From contig NZ_CP073347.1 of NCBI RefSeq assembly GCF_024397915.1, positions 4,216,001 to 4,280,000 of the forward strand: a stretch of DNA of 64,000 nt, in the 5' to 3' direction. This DNA comes from Marinobacterium rhizophilum (GTDB lineage Bacteria; Pseudomonadota; Gammaproteobacteria; Pseudomonadales; Balneatricaceae). A program made the translations under genes and the position numbers. The notes below the pieces were generated by a model. It saw only the letters and a list, made by a program, of their open reading frames with translations, did no database searches and had not been told where the DNA came from. Positions 16,686 through 25,742 of the stretch are shown one piece after another. How positions within the stretch are numbered: position 1 is the first letter of the stretch; each line of letters opens with the position of its first letter.

Positions 16686-19600
16686 TTATCGCAGTTTCAA
16701 GCGTGTCTGGGTATCCCTGATCAGTTTGTTGGCCTGGGTGCGGGTCAGGCGGGTACCGCTGGTCAGTGTTGTTGAATCGGCCACCGCCAGGTCCGACAGT
16801 GTCATGATGCCTGCCTCGAGCAGCACCTTGCGGGTGTCGGTATCGACGCCGGCGGCGCTGATCGGACGCTGGCCGTCGATTTCGACCTTGAGCTTGTCCA
16901 GCTCCTGCGTCGTTGTCTTGAGGCCTTCCTGCAGCGAGCCGATCTCGGTTTCCAGGCTGCTGCGTTCGGATTTGAGTTCAGCCAGCTGTAGCTGCAGACC
17001 GCCGATCTCCTGCTGCGTCTCAACCTTGCGCTGATCCAGCGTATCGAGCTGGTTCTGCAGCGCGCCGACTTCCTCGACCGCCGCTTTGCGCGCCCCCGCT
17101 TCAGCCAGGCTGCTGTTCAGGGCGCTGAGATCTGCCAGTGCTTCCTTGCGCGCCGCGAAGGCGTCGAGCTGGCTGTCGTCGACGGCGATCGCCGTCGTGG
17201 TTGCAGTTTCCAGCGTGTAGAACTTGACCTGTCCCTGCTCCTCGTAGACGGTCACCTTGCTGCCTCTGGGTATCAGGTTGGGTGTCGTCGTGTAGGCGCG
17301 GATATAGTCGCCGGAACGCTGCGGGTCGTAGGGTTTTACCTCGGTTTTGATCTGTTGCGCCTCGAGCTGCGTCACGGCCTCTTCGGTGGCCAGGTTGCGA
17401 TAGGCCTGCTTGCTGACAGCGCCGCCGGGCTCCAGGGCGCGGCTGGTGGTCATCAGGCCATCGACGGCCAGTTGTCCAGACAGGCGCAGGTTCTGCATCG
17501 GCGTGCGCAACAGCTGGCGCATGTCGGTGCGCTGCACGGTCTTGACCGACTGGCGGTACTGGGCGCCCTTGATGGGCGTCTGGGTGCTCTGGACCGGCAT
17601 CATGTAGCGCTCGACCAGTGGCTGGAATTTGTTCGGGATCAGGCTGCAGCAGAAGGACTGCACCGCCTTGCGAATGGCGGGTAATACGGGAATGAGTGAC
17701 AGCCAGTACTCGACCTTGGGGAAGGTCTTGACGTGGCGGCGCTTGGCGAAGTTGCAGATCTTGTACACCTCGTTGTCGCGGATCTCGACCTTTGCCAGCC
17801 AGACCTTCTCATCGTCATCGCACTCGGGGCAGCGGGTCAGCAGCAGGTTACAGAAGCAGTCCTTGAGGTTTTGCAGCAGGTTGCCGAACAGCGCAATGAA
17901 GGCCAACAGCACCTGTAACCGGTAGCTGCGCAGCTGGTCGAGGAAGCCGTCGTCGATGTGCAGTTCAGCCCGCGGCACCGCGCTGATGGTGTTGCTGGCG
18001 AAGTTCAGCACCAGCACGTCGCCACTCTTGGCATCGATGCAGAAGTCGCAGGGAAACAGCTGTACCGGTACCCGATCGACAACCGGCTTGCCGTTCTGCC
18101 ACAGTTGCAGCCGGAATTCGTCTTCGAGGCTTAGCAGCAGGCCCTGTTCCTGCGCATGGTAGCGCAGCCGCAAGCCGGTGTTCGCCAGTCCTGAGAGTTG
18201 CCGCTGGGGCGGCGATGTGGGACTGAGGGCGCCGCCGTATTCCCACACCGACTTGCTGGCGCTGCCGTCGATGGCGACGAAAAGCGCGGCCTGGCGGTTG
18301 GCCCCGGTGTCGTCAGCCTGCACTTCGCCGACGGCGAGGCCGTCGCTGCCTTGCACGCTCTGGCCATTCTGCTGCAGCAGCAGTTCGAAGTCCGGTGTCT
18401 GGGGCGCGCCGGTAATACCGCGGGCCTTGGCCAGGTCAATGCGCACCACGCGGTCGTAACGGCCGTCGTTGGTCTCGGCCTCCTGGCTCTGCGCGGTTGC
18501 GTAGTAGAGACCGTTGGCGGCATCGACATGGCCGCTGGCATTGAAACGGTACGCCGGGGTCGGGATCTGCTTCTCGTCGCCGAACAGCTGCCCGGTATTG
18601 AGTACGAACAGGCCGCTGCCGATACCGGTCGCATAGAGTGTCTGGGACTGCGACGGGTCGAAGCGCAGGTCCGATATGCGCAGGCCGCAGAGAATGGCAC
18701 TCTGTTCCCACACCAGCTTCAGGCCCTCGAGGCGGGCGCGGCTGAGAATGCTGTCGGTACCGTTAATGTCGGCGGCGACGAACAGCAGCTGGCTGTCGTT
18801 GCTGAAGGTCGCGGCGCTGATCTCGGCGCCCTCGGCCGAGGGCACAGTGTCGACCGCCACCAGCGTGCCCTCGGCAATGCTGTAGAGATTCAGCTCGGTA
18901 CCGGCGCCACCATAGCTCAACAGCAGATCGCCCGCGGGCTGATGCGCTAGCTTGTCATGGTGATTCTTGCCAAACCAGGTGTTGAGACCCGTGTCCGGGA
19001 AGGGGTATGCAGGGAAGTCCTGGCCACGGGACTGACCGCAGAAGGTGGTGCTGGCCAGAATTTCACGCAGCCGCAGGTAAAAGGCGTGCAGCAACGCGTG
19101 CTCGCGCAGTGACAGGAACACCTGTTCGCCATGGGGACGGTAGAACAGCTGCGCCAGCAGGTTCAGCAGGCTGGTAACGCGCATGCGTTGCGGCGAAACC
19201 AGCTGTTCATCGTTCTCGGCGGCGGCAATGCTGTCATCGCCCAGGTCCTCGATCTCGGCCCGGATCTCGTCGATCAGGCCTTTCAGGCAGTCGTTGTAGA
19301 AATCGAGCCAGAGCGTGCCCTTGAGCCAGCCGTAGGCGTCGTCGTTCGGGGCTTCTTCAGCGCTGATACGCAGCACCGGTGCGCCGCTGTCATTCAGTTC
19401 GATATACAGGCAAACCTCGCCGCTGCCATCATCGAGCGGATTGTTGTCCAGTTGCTCCAGTGCCGCGATCACATCGAAAAACTGCTGCTGCTCGAGCACG
19501 ATATCGTCGCCCTCGCAGCTGAGTGCGTAGCCCTTGCTGACGCGCACCCGGCGGTGGTGCAGGGTACCGTTGGTGTCCGGCAGGACCTCGCCACCGCACT

Positions 19601-21086
19601 CGGCCACCAGGCCGCAGACCACGCCCCAGCCGTGCAGGTGCTTGTTGTGCCAGCGCAGGTCACGCTCGCGGCACAGGTGATCAAGGGCATCCTCGACGGT
19701 GCGCACCCCCGGCATCTCGCAGGCTTCGTTGCGGTAGCAGACGTCGCCGGCGTCGATGTCGGTCAGGGGCGGGAACTCGAAGGCCTTGCAGGCATTGTCG
19801 AGGTCCGGTGTGAAGCGCGTGATGACGCCATCAGCGTCCACATCGACGCTGCCGATCAGCCAGTAGTGGTGCAGGATGCCCTGGGGAGTCTCGGCCTCGA
19901 TCAGAGGATCACCGGCGCTATGGATGGCCTGGCGCACCGTGGCAAGCCAGTAGTCGCCGGCCAGAGCCAGTTCGTCCGCGAGGCTGAATTGCAGCAGCAG
20001 CTGATCGAGGTTGAGCTCAATGCTGGCGCCGCCGATATCCACAAAGCCGTGGTCGCTGTCGCCAAGGCCAGTACTGAGTTCGATATTGCGGTCGTAGCCC
20101 TCGCTCAGGGTCCAGGCCGCGCCGTCGAAATCGAAACGGGCGAAGCCGTCCCAGCGCCTGACCAGCGACATGGCGGGCGCGGATTCCGGACTGTAGCCGT
20201 GGCTGAGTACGCCGCGCTGTGGCGAAAAGCCCGGTAGCAGGTGTCGCCCCAGGTGCTTCTCGCTGAGCATATGCTCGTCCGCCGTATCGCTCGGGCCCGA
20301 GAAGTACTCGTAGCTCCAGTGACCGCTGTCGAAGCCCGGCGGAAACTGGCCGACCTGGTAGGCTTCGGCGCCATTTTCCCGCGACCATTTCAGCGTCAGG
20401 CCGATGATTTCGGGGATCGGCTCATCGGACCAGAGCACATCGTGCACCTCGACACGGAACAGGAAGTTGCCGACGTCTTCCGGCAGGGAAAGCTCTTCCG
20501 CACAGGGGTCGCAGGGGTCATGCAGGGTGGCGCCCTGGCGGATCCAGAGGCTCAGTGGAATGGTGCCGATCGGCGGGTTCAGCGCCACCGCTGTTGGGTC
20601 CACCGTGGCCGGGCAGGCCTTGACCTGCGCCATGGTCTGGCTGCGGGTGCAGGTGTCGGCACCATGCAGGCCCGGGTCCATCAGTGTCGGATCTTCCAGC
20701 GGGGTAACCGTGCGCTCCCAGACGTCCAGATAGAGCCGGTGGCTGCCCGCGGTTAACGCCGGCACGCCGGGCAGGTCTGCCTGGTGCTCGAAGACGAACA
20801 CCGGTCCCAGTGTCGGATCGTCTGGCACTACCCGGCCCGGGATGCCGTCGACGTAGACATGACCCCAGCGCAGTTCATAACTGTCGGCGCCGGTCTGGCG
20901 TACCAGCCCGCGCGCGCGGGGGCTGCCGTCGCCGATCACGTCCGTCAGGGCCTCAACCAGGCGGTGCTGTACCAGGTCGTTGAGTTCATTCCAGTCAGCA
21001 TCGGTAATCATGCGGCCCATCTGCTGATAGACGCCGGAGTAACGCTGTTCGGGGGCGAAGCTGTGGCGGGATATCTGGGTTTTCAT
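16686..21086 (-). CDS. DUF6519-type large eCIS protein with beta-propeller, coiled coil and HhH tail
   Basis: A 1466-aa protein. The N-terminus (RYSGVYQQMGRMITDADWNE) matches the DUF6519 pattern seen in contractile-injection loci. Residues about 715-1045 read as repeating beta-propeller-like strands (ISAATFSNDSQLLFVAAD, LYATGIGSGLFVLN). A Cys-rich hydrophobic section follows (1075-1150). Residues 1305-1405 form a heptad coiled coil, and the last ~58 look like a helix-hairpin-helix (VLLEAGIMTLSDLAVAD). Its place after the gpI-like gene suggests a baseplate-distal or fibre-like role, since no tail-fibre gene is seen. This is inference. Confidence 0.7.
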   Translation of the reverse strand: MKTQISRHSFAPEQRYSGVYQQMGRMITDADWNELNDLVQHRLVEALTDVIGDGSPRARGLVRQTGADSYELRWGHVYVDGIPGRVVPDDPTLGPVFVFEHQADLPGVPALTAGSHRLYLDVWERTVTPLEDPTLMDPGLHGADTCTRSQTMAQVKACPATVDPTAVALNPPIGTIPLSLWIRQGATLHDPCDPCAEELSLPEDVGNFLFRVEVHDVLWSDEPIPEIIGLTLKWSRENGAEAYQVGQFPPGFDSGHWSYEYFSGPSDTADEHMLSEKHLGRHLLPGFSPQRGVLSHGYSPESAPAMSLVRRWDGFARFDFDGAAWTLSEGYDRNIELSTGLGDSDHGFVDIGGASIELNLDQLLLQFSLADELALAGDYWLATVRQAIHSAGDPLIEAETPQGILHHYWLIGSVDVDADGVITRFTPDLDNACKAFEFPPLTDIDAGDVCYRNEACEMPGVRTVEDALDHLCRERDLRWHNKHLHGWGVVCGLVAECGGEVLPDTNGTLHHRRVRVSKGYALSCEGDDIVLEQQQFFDVIAALEQLDNNPLDDGSGEVCLYIELNDSGAPVLRISAEEAPNDDAYGWLKGTLWLDFYNDCLKGLIDEIRAEIEDLGDDSIAAAENDEQLVSPQRMRVTSLLNLLAQLFYRPHGEQVFLSLREHALLHAFYLRLREILASTTFCGQSRGQDFPAYPFPDTGLNTWFGKNHHDKLAHQPAGDLLLSYGGAGTELNLYSIAEGTLVAVDTVPSAEGAEISAATFSNDSQLLFVAADINGTDSILSRARLEGLKLVWEQSAILCGLRISDLRFDPSQSQTLYATGIGSGLFVLNTGQLFGDEKQIPTPAYRFNASGHVDAANGLYYATAQSQEAETNDGRYDRVVRIDLAKARGITGAPQTPDFELLLQQNGQSVQGSDGLAVGEVQADDTGANRQAALFVAIDGSASKSVWEYGGALSPTSPPQRQLSGLANTGLRLRYHAQEQGLLLSLEDEFRLQLWQNGKPVVDRVPVQLFPCDFCIDAKSGDVLVLNFASNTISAVPRAELHIDDGFLDQLRSYRLQVLLAFIALFGNLLQNLKDCFCNLLLTRCPECDDDEKVWLAKVEIRDNEVYKICNFAKRRHVKTFPKVEYWLSLIPVLPAIRKAVQSFCCSLIPNKFQPLVERYMMPVQSTQTPIKGAQYRQSVKTVQRTDMRQLLRTPMQNLRLSGQLAVDGLMTTSRALEPGGAVSKQAYRNLATEEAVTQLEAQQIKTEVKPYDPQRSGDYIRAYTTTPNLIPRGSKVTVYEEQGQVKFYTLETATTTAIAVDDSQLDAFAARKEALADLSALNSSLAEAGARKAAVEEVGALQNQLDTLDQRKVETQQEIGGLQLQLAELKSERSSLETEIGSLQEGLKTTTQELDKLKVEIDGQRPISAAGVDTDTRKVLLEAGIMTLSDLAVADSTTLTSGTRLTRTQANKLIRDTQTRLKLR

Positions 21087-21095
21087 GGTACGTCC

Positions 21096-22709
21096 TTATT
21101 CACCTGACAACAGGGTCAGCGCGGCGTCGGGGATAACCACCGCCTGCTGGCCGACTGGGAGATAGTCCTGAAGTTTGCGCAGCACGGCTTCGAATCGAAG
21201 GCTCAGTTGCACGCAGTGATAGGCGCCGGGCTCGGTGCCGTCCTCGGCGCGGTAGCGCACCTGTGGCGGACTTGCGGGATGCAAGACGCCACAGCCGGGC
21301 TCGCCAAAATTTTCGCTGAACATGACCGGCGCCTCGCGACTGTTGTGGTAATGGCGCTGCAGGTCGGCCGGTGCCTGGTCTGGCAGGATGAGGCTGTAGC
21401 GCACGCAGTGCGGGTCCGGCGGCAGGTCGTTGGGGTCATCCTTGCGCAAGCGGCAGCGGAAGATGCAATCGCTCGCCTGCAACCGTTCCACCAGGCAGCG
21501 CTCGAGCAAGGTGCAGTATTCCAGTCGCACCAGGCCGCGGGCGGCGCGCAGGCGCTGGAACAGGCAGTCGCGGGCCTCGACCACCGGCGTTACGGTATCG
21601 GTGCTGTGGATCTCGATATTTTTCAGCGCGCAGCGATCGAATGCCAAGCGGCCGCCGTCGGCTTCGAGCCGGTTGGCGAGAATCAGGCCGAGAAAGCGGA
21701 ATCGCTGCGGGTTCGACGGGCCGACACCGCTGCCGGGCACCTGGGCGAGATTGAACACCCCGACCAGCTCGACCATCTGCAGCGGTGCTGCATCCAGGCC
21801 ACGATTGGCGAATACCAGGGTATGATCGAGCTCGGAATAGAGCTGCACCTGCTGCAGGAATGGCTCGTCCGGCAGCACGGCGTCGTCGAGCCACTGCTGG
21901 CGCCAGCGCACGCGGGGGCGGCCGGGCTGGAAGAAGCCATCGGGTTGTACCACGTACAGCAGCACCCGGCGCGGATGGATATGGCCGACGCGCCAGTCGG
22001 GCTCGCGCAGGTCCGGTGTGCGCCTGCTTGCGTCGTCGAAGGCGGCACCGTGAAAATGGCCCTCGGCGTCGATTCGCTGGTGGTGGCAGGGAATGCCGTG
22101 GGGGTAGTGCTGGCGCCAGCGGATATCCTCACCCTGTAGGGTGCTGACCTGGCTCACCGGGCTGTAGCCGCTGTCGACGCCGGCGCGGCTGGCGCAACGA
22201 AAGTCCGGCGTGACAGCCGGCACCCCCGGGTGCCGGGCCATCTGTTGCGGCAGGCCGGTCTCGAAAGGTTGTGCCAGTCCGTAGTGTGATTCCGGCAGTA
22301 GTGGCGCCGACAGCCGTGGTGTCATGGCCAGTCGTTGCCAGCCCTCCTGCACGACCACCTCCCACTGGCCGATCGCTTCGGCGATCTCGTCGACCACCTC
22401 GAGGGTGCCCTTGCGCTGGCGCCAGCTGACCGCCCGCCCAATCTCTTCGCGGCGGCCTTCGATGAGCGGCGACACCAGCCGGACGTCGAGCAGATCGGCG
22501 AAGTAGGGTAGTAGCCAGGTCTGGCTGGCGCGTTCTGCATCGGCGGGCGGGTCGGGAAAGTTGTCGGCGTAGTACTGCTGCAGACTGCCGTGAAGGCGAT
22601 CGAGCAGCGTGTCGCAACCGTCGAGCAGGGTCCTGGTGTGGCGGTTTTCGTCCTGCTGGCGGACATATTCCGGTAGCAGGTCGTAGAGCCGCAGCTTGCG
22701 ATCAGACAT
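21096..22709 (-). CDS. gpI-like baseplate/tail protein with beta-helix
   Basis: A 537-aa protein whose first ~160 residues resemble phage tail protein I: KLRLYDLLPEYVRQQD at the start, LLPYFADLLDV, then SWRQRKGTLEVVDEIAEAIG. The C-terminal half includes parallel strand repeats (LAFDRCALKNIEIHS, VVEARDCLFQRLRAARG, VERLQASDCIF) that look like a right-handed beta-helix. In eCIS and phages this protein docks at the baseplate periphery and can connect to receptor-binding elements. Its start overlaps the end of the large baseplate gene by 8 nt. Confidence 0.78.
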   Translation of the reverse strand: MSDRKLRLYDLLPEYVRQQDENRHTRTLLDGCDTLLDRLHGSLQQYYADNFPDPPADAERASQTWLLPYFADLLDVRLVSPLIEGRREEIGRAVSWRQRKGTLEVVDEIAEAIGQWEVVVQEGWQRLAMTPRLSAPLLPESHYGLAQPFETGLPQQMARHPGVPAVTPDFRCASRAGVDSGYSPVSQVSTLQGEDIRWRQHYPHGIPCHHQRIDAEGHFHGAAFDDASRRTPDLREPDWRVGHIHPRRVLLYVVQPDGFFQPGRPRVRWRQQWLDDAVLPDEPFLQQVQLYSELDHTLVFANRGLDAAPLQMVELVGVFNLAQVPGSGVGPSNPQRFRFLGLILANRLEADGGRLAFDRCALKNIEIHSTDTVTPVVEARDCLFQRLRAARGLVRLEYCTLLERCLVERLQASDCIFRCRLRKDDPNDLPPDPHCVRYSLILPDQAPADLQRHYHNSREAPVMFSENFGEPGCGVLHPASPPQVRYRAEDGTEPGAYHCVQLSLRFEAVLRKLQDYLPVGQQAVVIPDAALTLLSGE

Positions 22710-25536
22710 GGTGCGCCTCCGTGCGGATGTTGGGCGACGCCAGCGCCGGATTCAGGTAGAGCAGCTGGCCCGGGTGCGGTGAGATGCGACGGATGCTGCC
22801 GTCGCTGGCGGTGAACAGGTGGCCGGGGGCGCTGGGCAAGTCCTGGTCGTTGAAGAAACCACTGGGGTTGAGGCGGCAGTCGGCGTTTTCGACACCCTCT
22901 ACCGATTCAACCAGCTGATAGAGCCGTGAACGGTAGAGCGGCGTCCCGAGGCGGGCCTTTTCGAGCGATAGCGCCGCGACCAGGGTGTCGCGTACCCGGG
23001 CCGCGACTTCATCCGGGTCGTAGGCGGCCTCGTCGATGCGCAGCAGAATATCGAGCTCCAGCAACAGTCCCTCGTAACGTCGCACCTGCACCGAGACGCC
23101 GGGGCAGGCCTGTTGCTCCAGCGTCCTGCGCAGGTGGCTGGCCAGATCGCCCAGGTTGCCACCACCGGCCGGCACTACAACCAGCTCGATGCGCTCGCGC
23201 GCACCGGGCAAGTTTTGCAGTGCCCGGGCGCTGGCGTGCCAGACACTGCTCTGGCGCTCGGCCAGGGCCTGGAAGTCGCGCGCCGAGACGGCGCGGGACA
23301 GTGTGAGTACCGATGCCGGCGCGTTATCACGCAATGCCTCGGTGGCTTCAAGTTCGCCACCGCCGGTGGCGGCGGCCGGTTGCAGAACCGCCGCCAGTAG
23401 GTCGTGGGGCTTTTTCAGCTTGCTCAGGCTGCCCGCTGGCAGGTTGCCGGCGAGGCCGTTGCCGATGCGGGCCTGAATGCGCACATTGCTGCTGCCGCTG
23501 GGCAGCCGCTGGCCGTGTTCGCCATCGCCGAAGCGCAGCAACAGTTCGCCGTCGCCGGTCAGCTGCTGCTGAAAAGCGGTATCGGTTGCGTCACAGTCGC
23601 GCAGGTTGTCGACCTGGGTCCATTCCCGGTTGTCGGCCCAGACCCTGACAGCGGCGCGCACGCCGCTGGTGTACCGACTGTCGCGCACGAAGGCGATACC
23701 GGTTTTGGCATAGAGAAACTCCTGGCTGGAGAGCACGCGGTTGCCGCTGCCGAGCACGGCCGGTGCCTTTGATTCGCCGTGACCCGCCAGCACCAGGTTG
23801 CCATGGACGCGGCTGTCGGCCTTGGGAAAGCGCGCGGGGTCCTGGGGTGGCGTCACGGTCAGGCACAGTGCTGCACCGCCGGCAGGATCCGCTTCGACCT
23901 GCTGCAGGCGCACCCGCACACCACTATCGGAACCTGCGATCCAGAGCGAACGCCCCGGTACCAGGGCGGCGGGCATGTCATCCAACCTCAGCCACAGCCG
24001 GCTGCTGAGGTCGCTACCGGGTGCCGGTGCCTCGAACAGCGGGGTTTCATTGCGATCGTAACGTCGGTCGGCCAGCTGCAGTTTCCAGAGTCCAACGCCC
24101 TGGTACCAGCGCTCAGCCGCGGGCAGGCTGTCGAATTGCAGTTCGAACCCCTCGTCGTCCTGTTCCAGGCCGGCCAGGCGACGGCTGTACCAGCCCGTCG
24201 TCCCTTGCAGCAGCAGCCATTGGCCCGACGCCAGATCGCCGGGGTCACCGCTGAACCGCAGCGCTGCCGGCTGAGTCTCGATGACGTCGCAGCAGGCCGG
24301 TGTACCGGTCGCAAGGTACCAGGCCCGCGGCGCGAGGCTGGCGCTGAGATAGCGGTACAGGGTGCCGGGGCCGTCCTCGACCGCCTGCGCCGTGGGCGTG
24401 CGGGCGCTGAGCGCGTCGTCGTCCAGCCATACCTGGGGATAGCCCAGGCTCTCCGGCATGATCAGCCGGCTGCCGCCATCCTGCTGCGGGCCGGCGGCCT
24501 GGGTCGGGTAGAGGGCTTTGCCGGCTGGCACATTGGCGCTGAGCCGCAGCCGGTCACCATCGACCTCGAGCACCCTGATTACCGAGAAGACATTGACTGT
24601 GCCGCGTCCGCTGATATGAAAACTGTCGCTGACGAACGCCAGCACATCGCCGGCACCTACACTGGCGGCACGGTCGGTGCGTACCACGCCCGGGCCATTG
24701 AGGCGCGGCGCCTGCTGCCAGTCCGGGTCAGCGTGCAGGCGCAGGTCCGCCAGCGGCAGGTCCAGTCCCAGGGCGGCAGCATCCTGGTATTGCACGCTGA
24801 CACTCCCGGCACCGATGTTCTGCAGCCGTACTGTGGCACCCAGGTCGCCGGCACTGATCAGGGCGCGGGCGCCAATACCGAGCGCGGGCGGCACGCTGTC
24901 CAGCTGCAGTGTCAGCAGCGGTGTGGCCGGTCCCAGGCCCAGCTGCAGCATGGAACGGTCGAAGTCCGGTGCGCGCAATTCGTTGAGCCGATAATCGACG
25001 TCGATGTTATTGAGCGTCTCGAAAATCAGCGGCGCCGAGCCGTCGGTGGGCGCGTTCTGCACCGCGAGCCCGACCTCGACCTCGCCGATGGCCGCGTCGT
25101 CGCTACGGCCAAAGAGCGCCAGCCAGGTTTCGGCCGAGGCCGGCGGTGCCGGATGGTAGTCGAGCATGGCGACCAGGCGGCGCACGCTGTCCCACTGCGT
25201 GGCGGTGCGCAGGTAGCGCTCGTTTGCCAGCGCACTGGTGGTATGGGCCAGAACGTGAACTGCCCGGGCGAAGCTGCGCAGCAGCTCCCAGGCGTAGTCG
25301 CGCCGCGGGCCCCGGTACTGTTCGAGCAGGCGCTGCTGCCAGGCGCGCAGGGTCAGGTCGTTGCCGGGGTCGCCGAGCCAGCGCTCGATCGCAGCATCCC
25401 CCAGGAACAGCAGGCTCAGGGTATTGCGCAGGTCTTCGAGGTAGGTGGCGGCGTTGCCCTCAACGTAGTCGAGGTGGCTCAGACCGGCGCGATTCCAGCG
25501 CGTGAGGTCTGCATGATCGTTGAAGTCACTGTTCAT
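22702..25536 (-). CDS. Large baseplate-J-like assembly protein
   Basis: A 944-aa protein annotated by its family features as a putative baseplate assembly protein of the gpJ/Afp11 kind. The N-terminal helical part (LSHLDYVEGNAATYLEDLRN) is followed by long beta-rich insertions, and the C-terminal third has the baseplate-J pattern: FGDGEHGQRLPSGSSNVRIQ, NGLAGNLPAGSLSKL and later DEVAARVRDTLVAAL. In contractile tails gpJ-like proteins form the wedge around the hub. I chose ATG 25536 because it overlaps the preceding stop (ATGA) and has GGAGG upstream; a longer frame adds 23 residues that run back into echo sequence. Confidence 0.8.
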   Translation of the reverse strand: MNSDFNDHADLTRWNRAGLSHLDYVEGNAATYLEDLRNTLSLLFLGDAAIERWLGDPGNDLTLRAWQQRLLEQYRGPRRDYAWELLRSFARAVHVLAHTTSALANERYLRTATQWDSVRRLVAMLDYHPAPPASAETWLALFGRSDDAAIGEVEVGLAVQNAPTDGSAPLIFETLNNIDVDYRLNELRAPDFDRSMLQLGLGPATPLLTLQLDSVPPALGIGARALISAGDLGATVRLQNIGAGSVSVQYQDAAALGLDLPLADLRLHADPDWQQAPRLNGPGVVRTDRAASVGAGDVLAFVSDSFHISGRGTVNVFSVIRVLEVDGDRLRLSANVPAGKALYPTQAAGPQQDGGSRLIMPESLGYPQVWLDDDALSARTPTAQAVEDGPGTLYRYLSASLAPRAWYLATGTPACCDVIETQPAALRFSGDPGDLASGQWLLLQGTTGWYSRRLAGLEQDDEGFELQFDSLPAAERWYQGVGLWKLQLADRRYDRNETPLFEAPAPGSDLSSRLWLRLDDMPAALVPGRSLWIAGSDSGVRVRLQQVEADPAGGAALCLTVTPPQDPARFPKADSRVHGNLVLAGHGESKAPAVLGSGNRVLSSQEFLYAKTGIAFVRDSRYTSGVRAAVRVWADNREWTQVDNLRDCDATDTAFQQQLTGDGELLLRFGDGEHGQRLPSGSSNVRIQARIGNGLAGNLPAGSLSKLKKPHDLLAAVLQPAAATGGGELEATEALRDNAPASVLTLSRAVSARDFQALAERQSSVWHASARALQNLPGARERIELVVVPAGGGNLGDLASHLRRTLEQQACPGVSVQVRRYEGLLLELDILLRIDEAAYDPDEVAARVRDTLVAALSLEKARLGTPLYRSRLYQLVESVEGVENADCRLNPSGFFNDQDLPSAPGHLFTASDGSIRRISPHPGQLLYLNPALASPNIRTEAHHV

Positions 25537-25742
25537 CCGCGTTGGCCTCCGTGCAGCTTCAGCGTCCAGTATCCGAGGGCAGGCCGGGACAGGTCGTTGT
25601 CGCAACGGGCGATCTGGTTGACGCTTCCTGTCAGGAGCAGTCGGATCAGCCCGCTACCGGACGGGTCGGCACTTGCGGTGGGGCGCCAGTCGGCACCTTG
25701 CCTGACAGCTGATTGAGGCTGGCGGCATACTAATGCGTTCAT
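25533..25742 (-). CDS. Chimeric mini-ORF between the two baseplate-J genes
   Basis: An intact 69-codon ORF. Its last ~40 residues (SGSGLIRL, NQIARCDNDLSRP, GYWTLKLHGGQRG) repeat the C-terminus of the preceding 472-aa baseplate protein. Its first codons (ATG AAC) match the start of the following 944-aa gene. It is joined to both neighbours by ATGA stop/start overlaps, and GGAGG precedes each start. It resembles the mini-ORFs at 29542-29998 and 1872-2030. The product may be a free C-terminal domain or merely a translatable relic that maintains coupling. Confidence 0.5.
   Translation of the reverse strand: MNALVCRQPQSAVRQGADWRPTASADPSGSGLIRLLLTGSVNQIARCDNDLSRPALGYWTLKLHGGQRG

Noticed and set aside
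23779..25716. A 645-codon plus-strand ORF opposite the baseplate-J-like gene
   Set aside because: Antisense shadow of the same kind; the minus frame has clear baseplate motifs and couplings.
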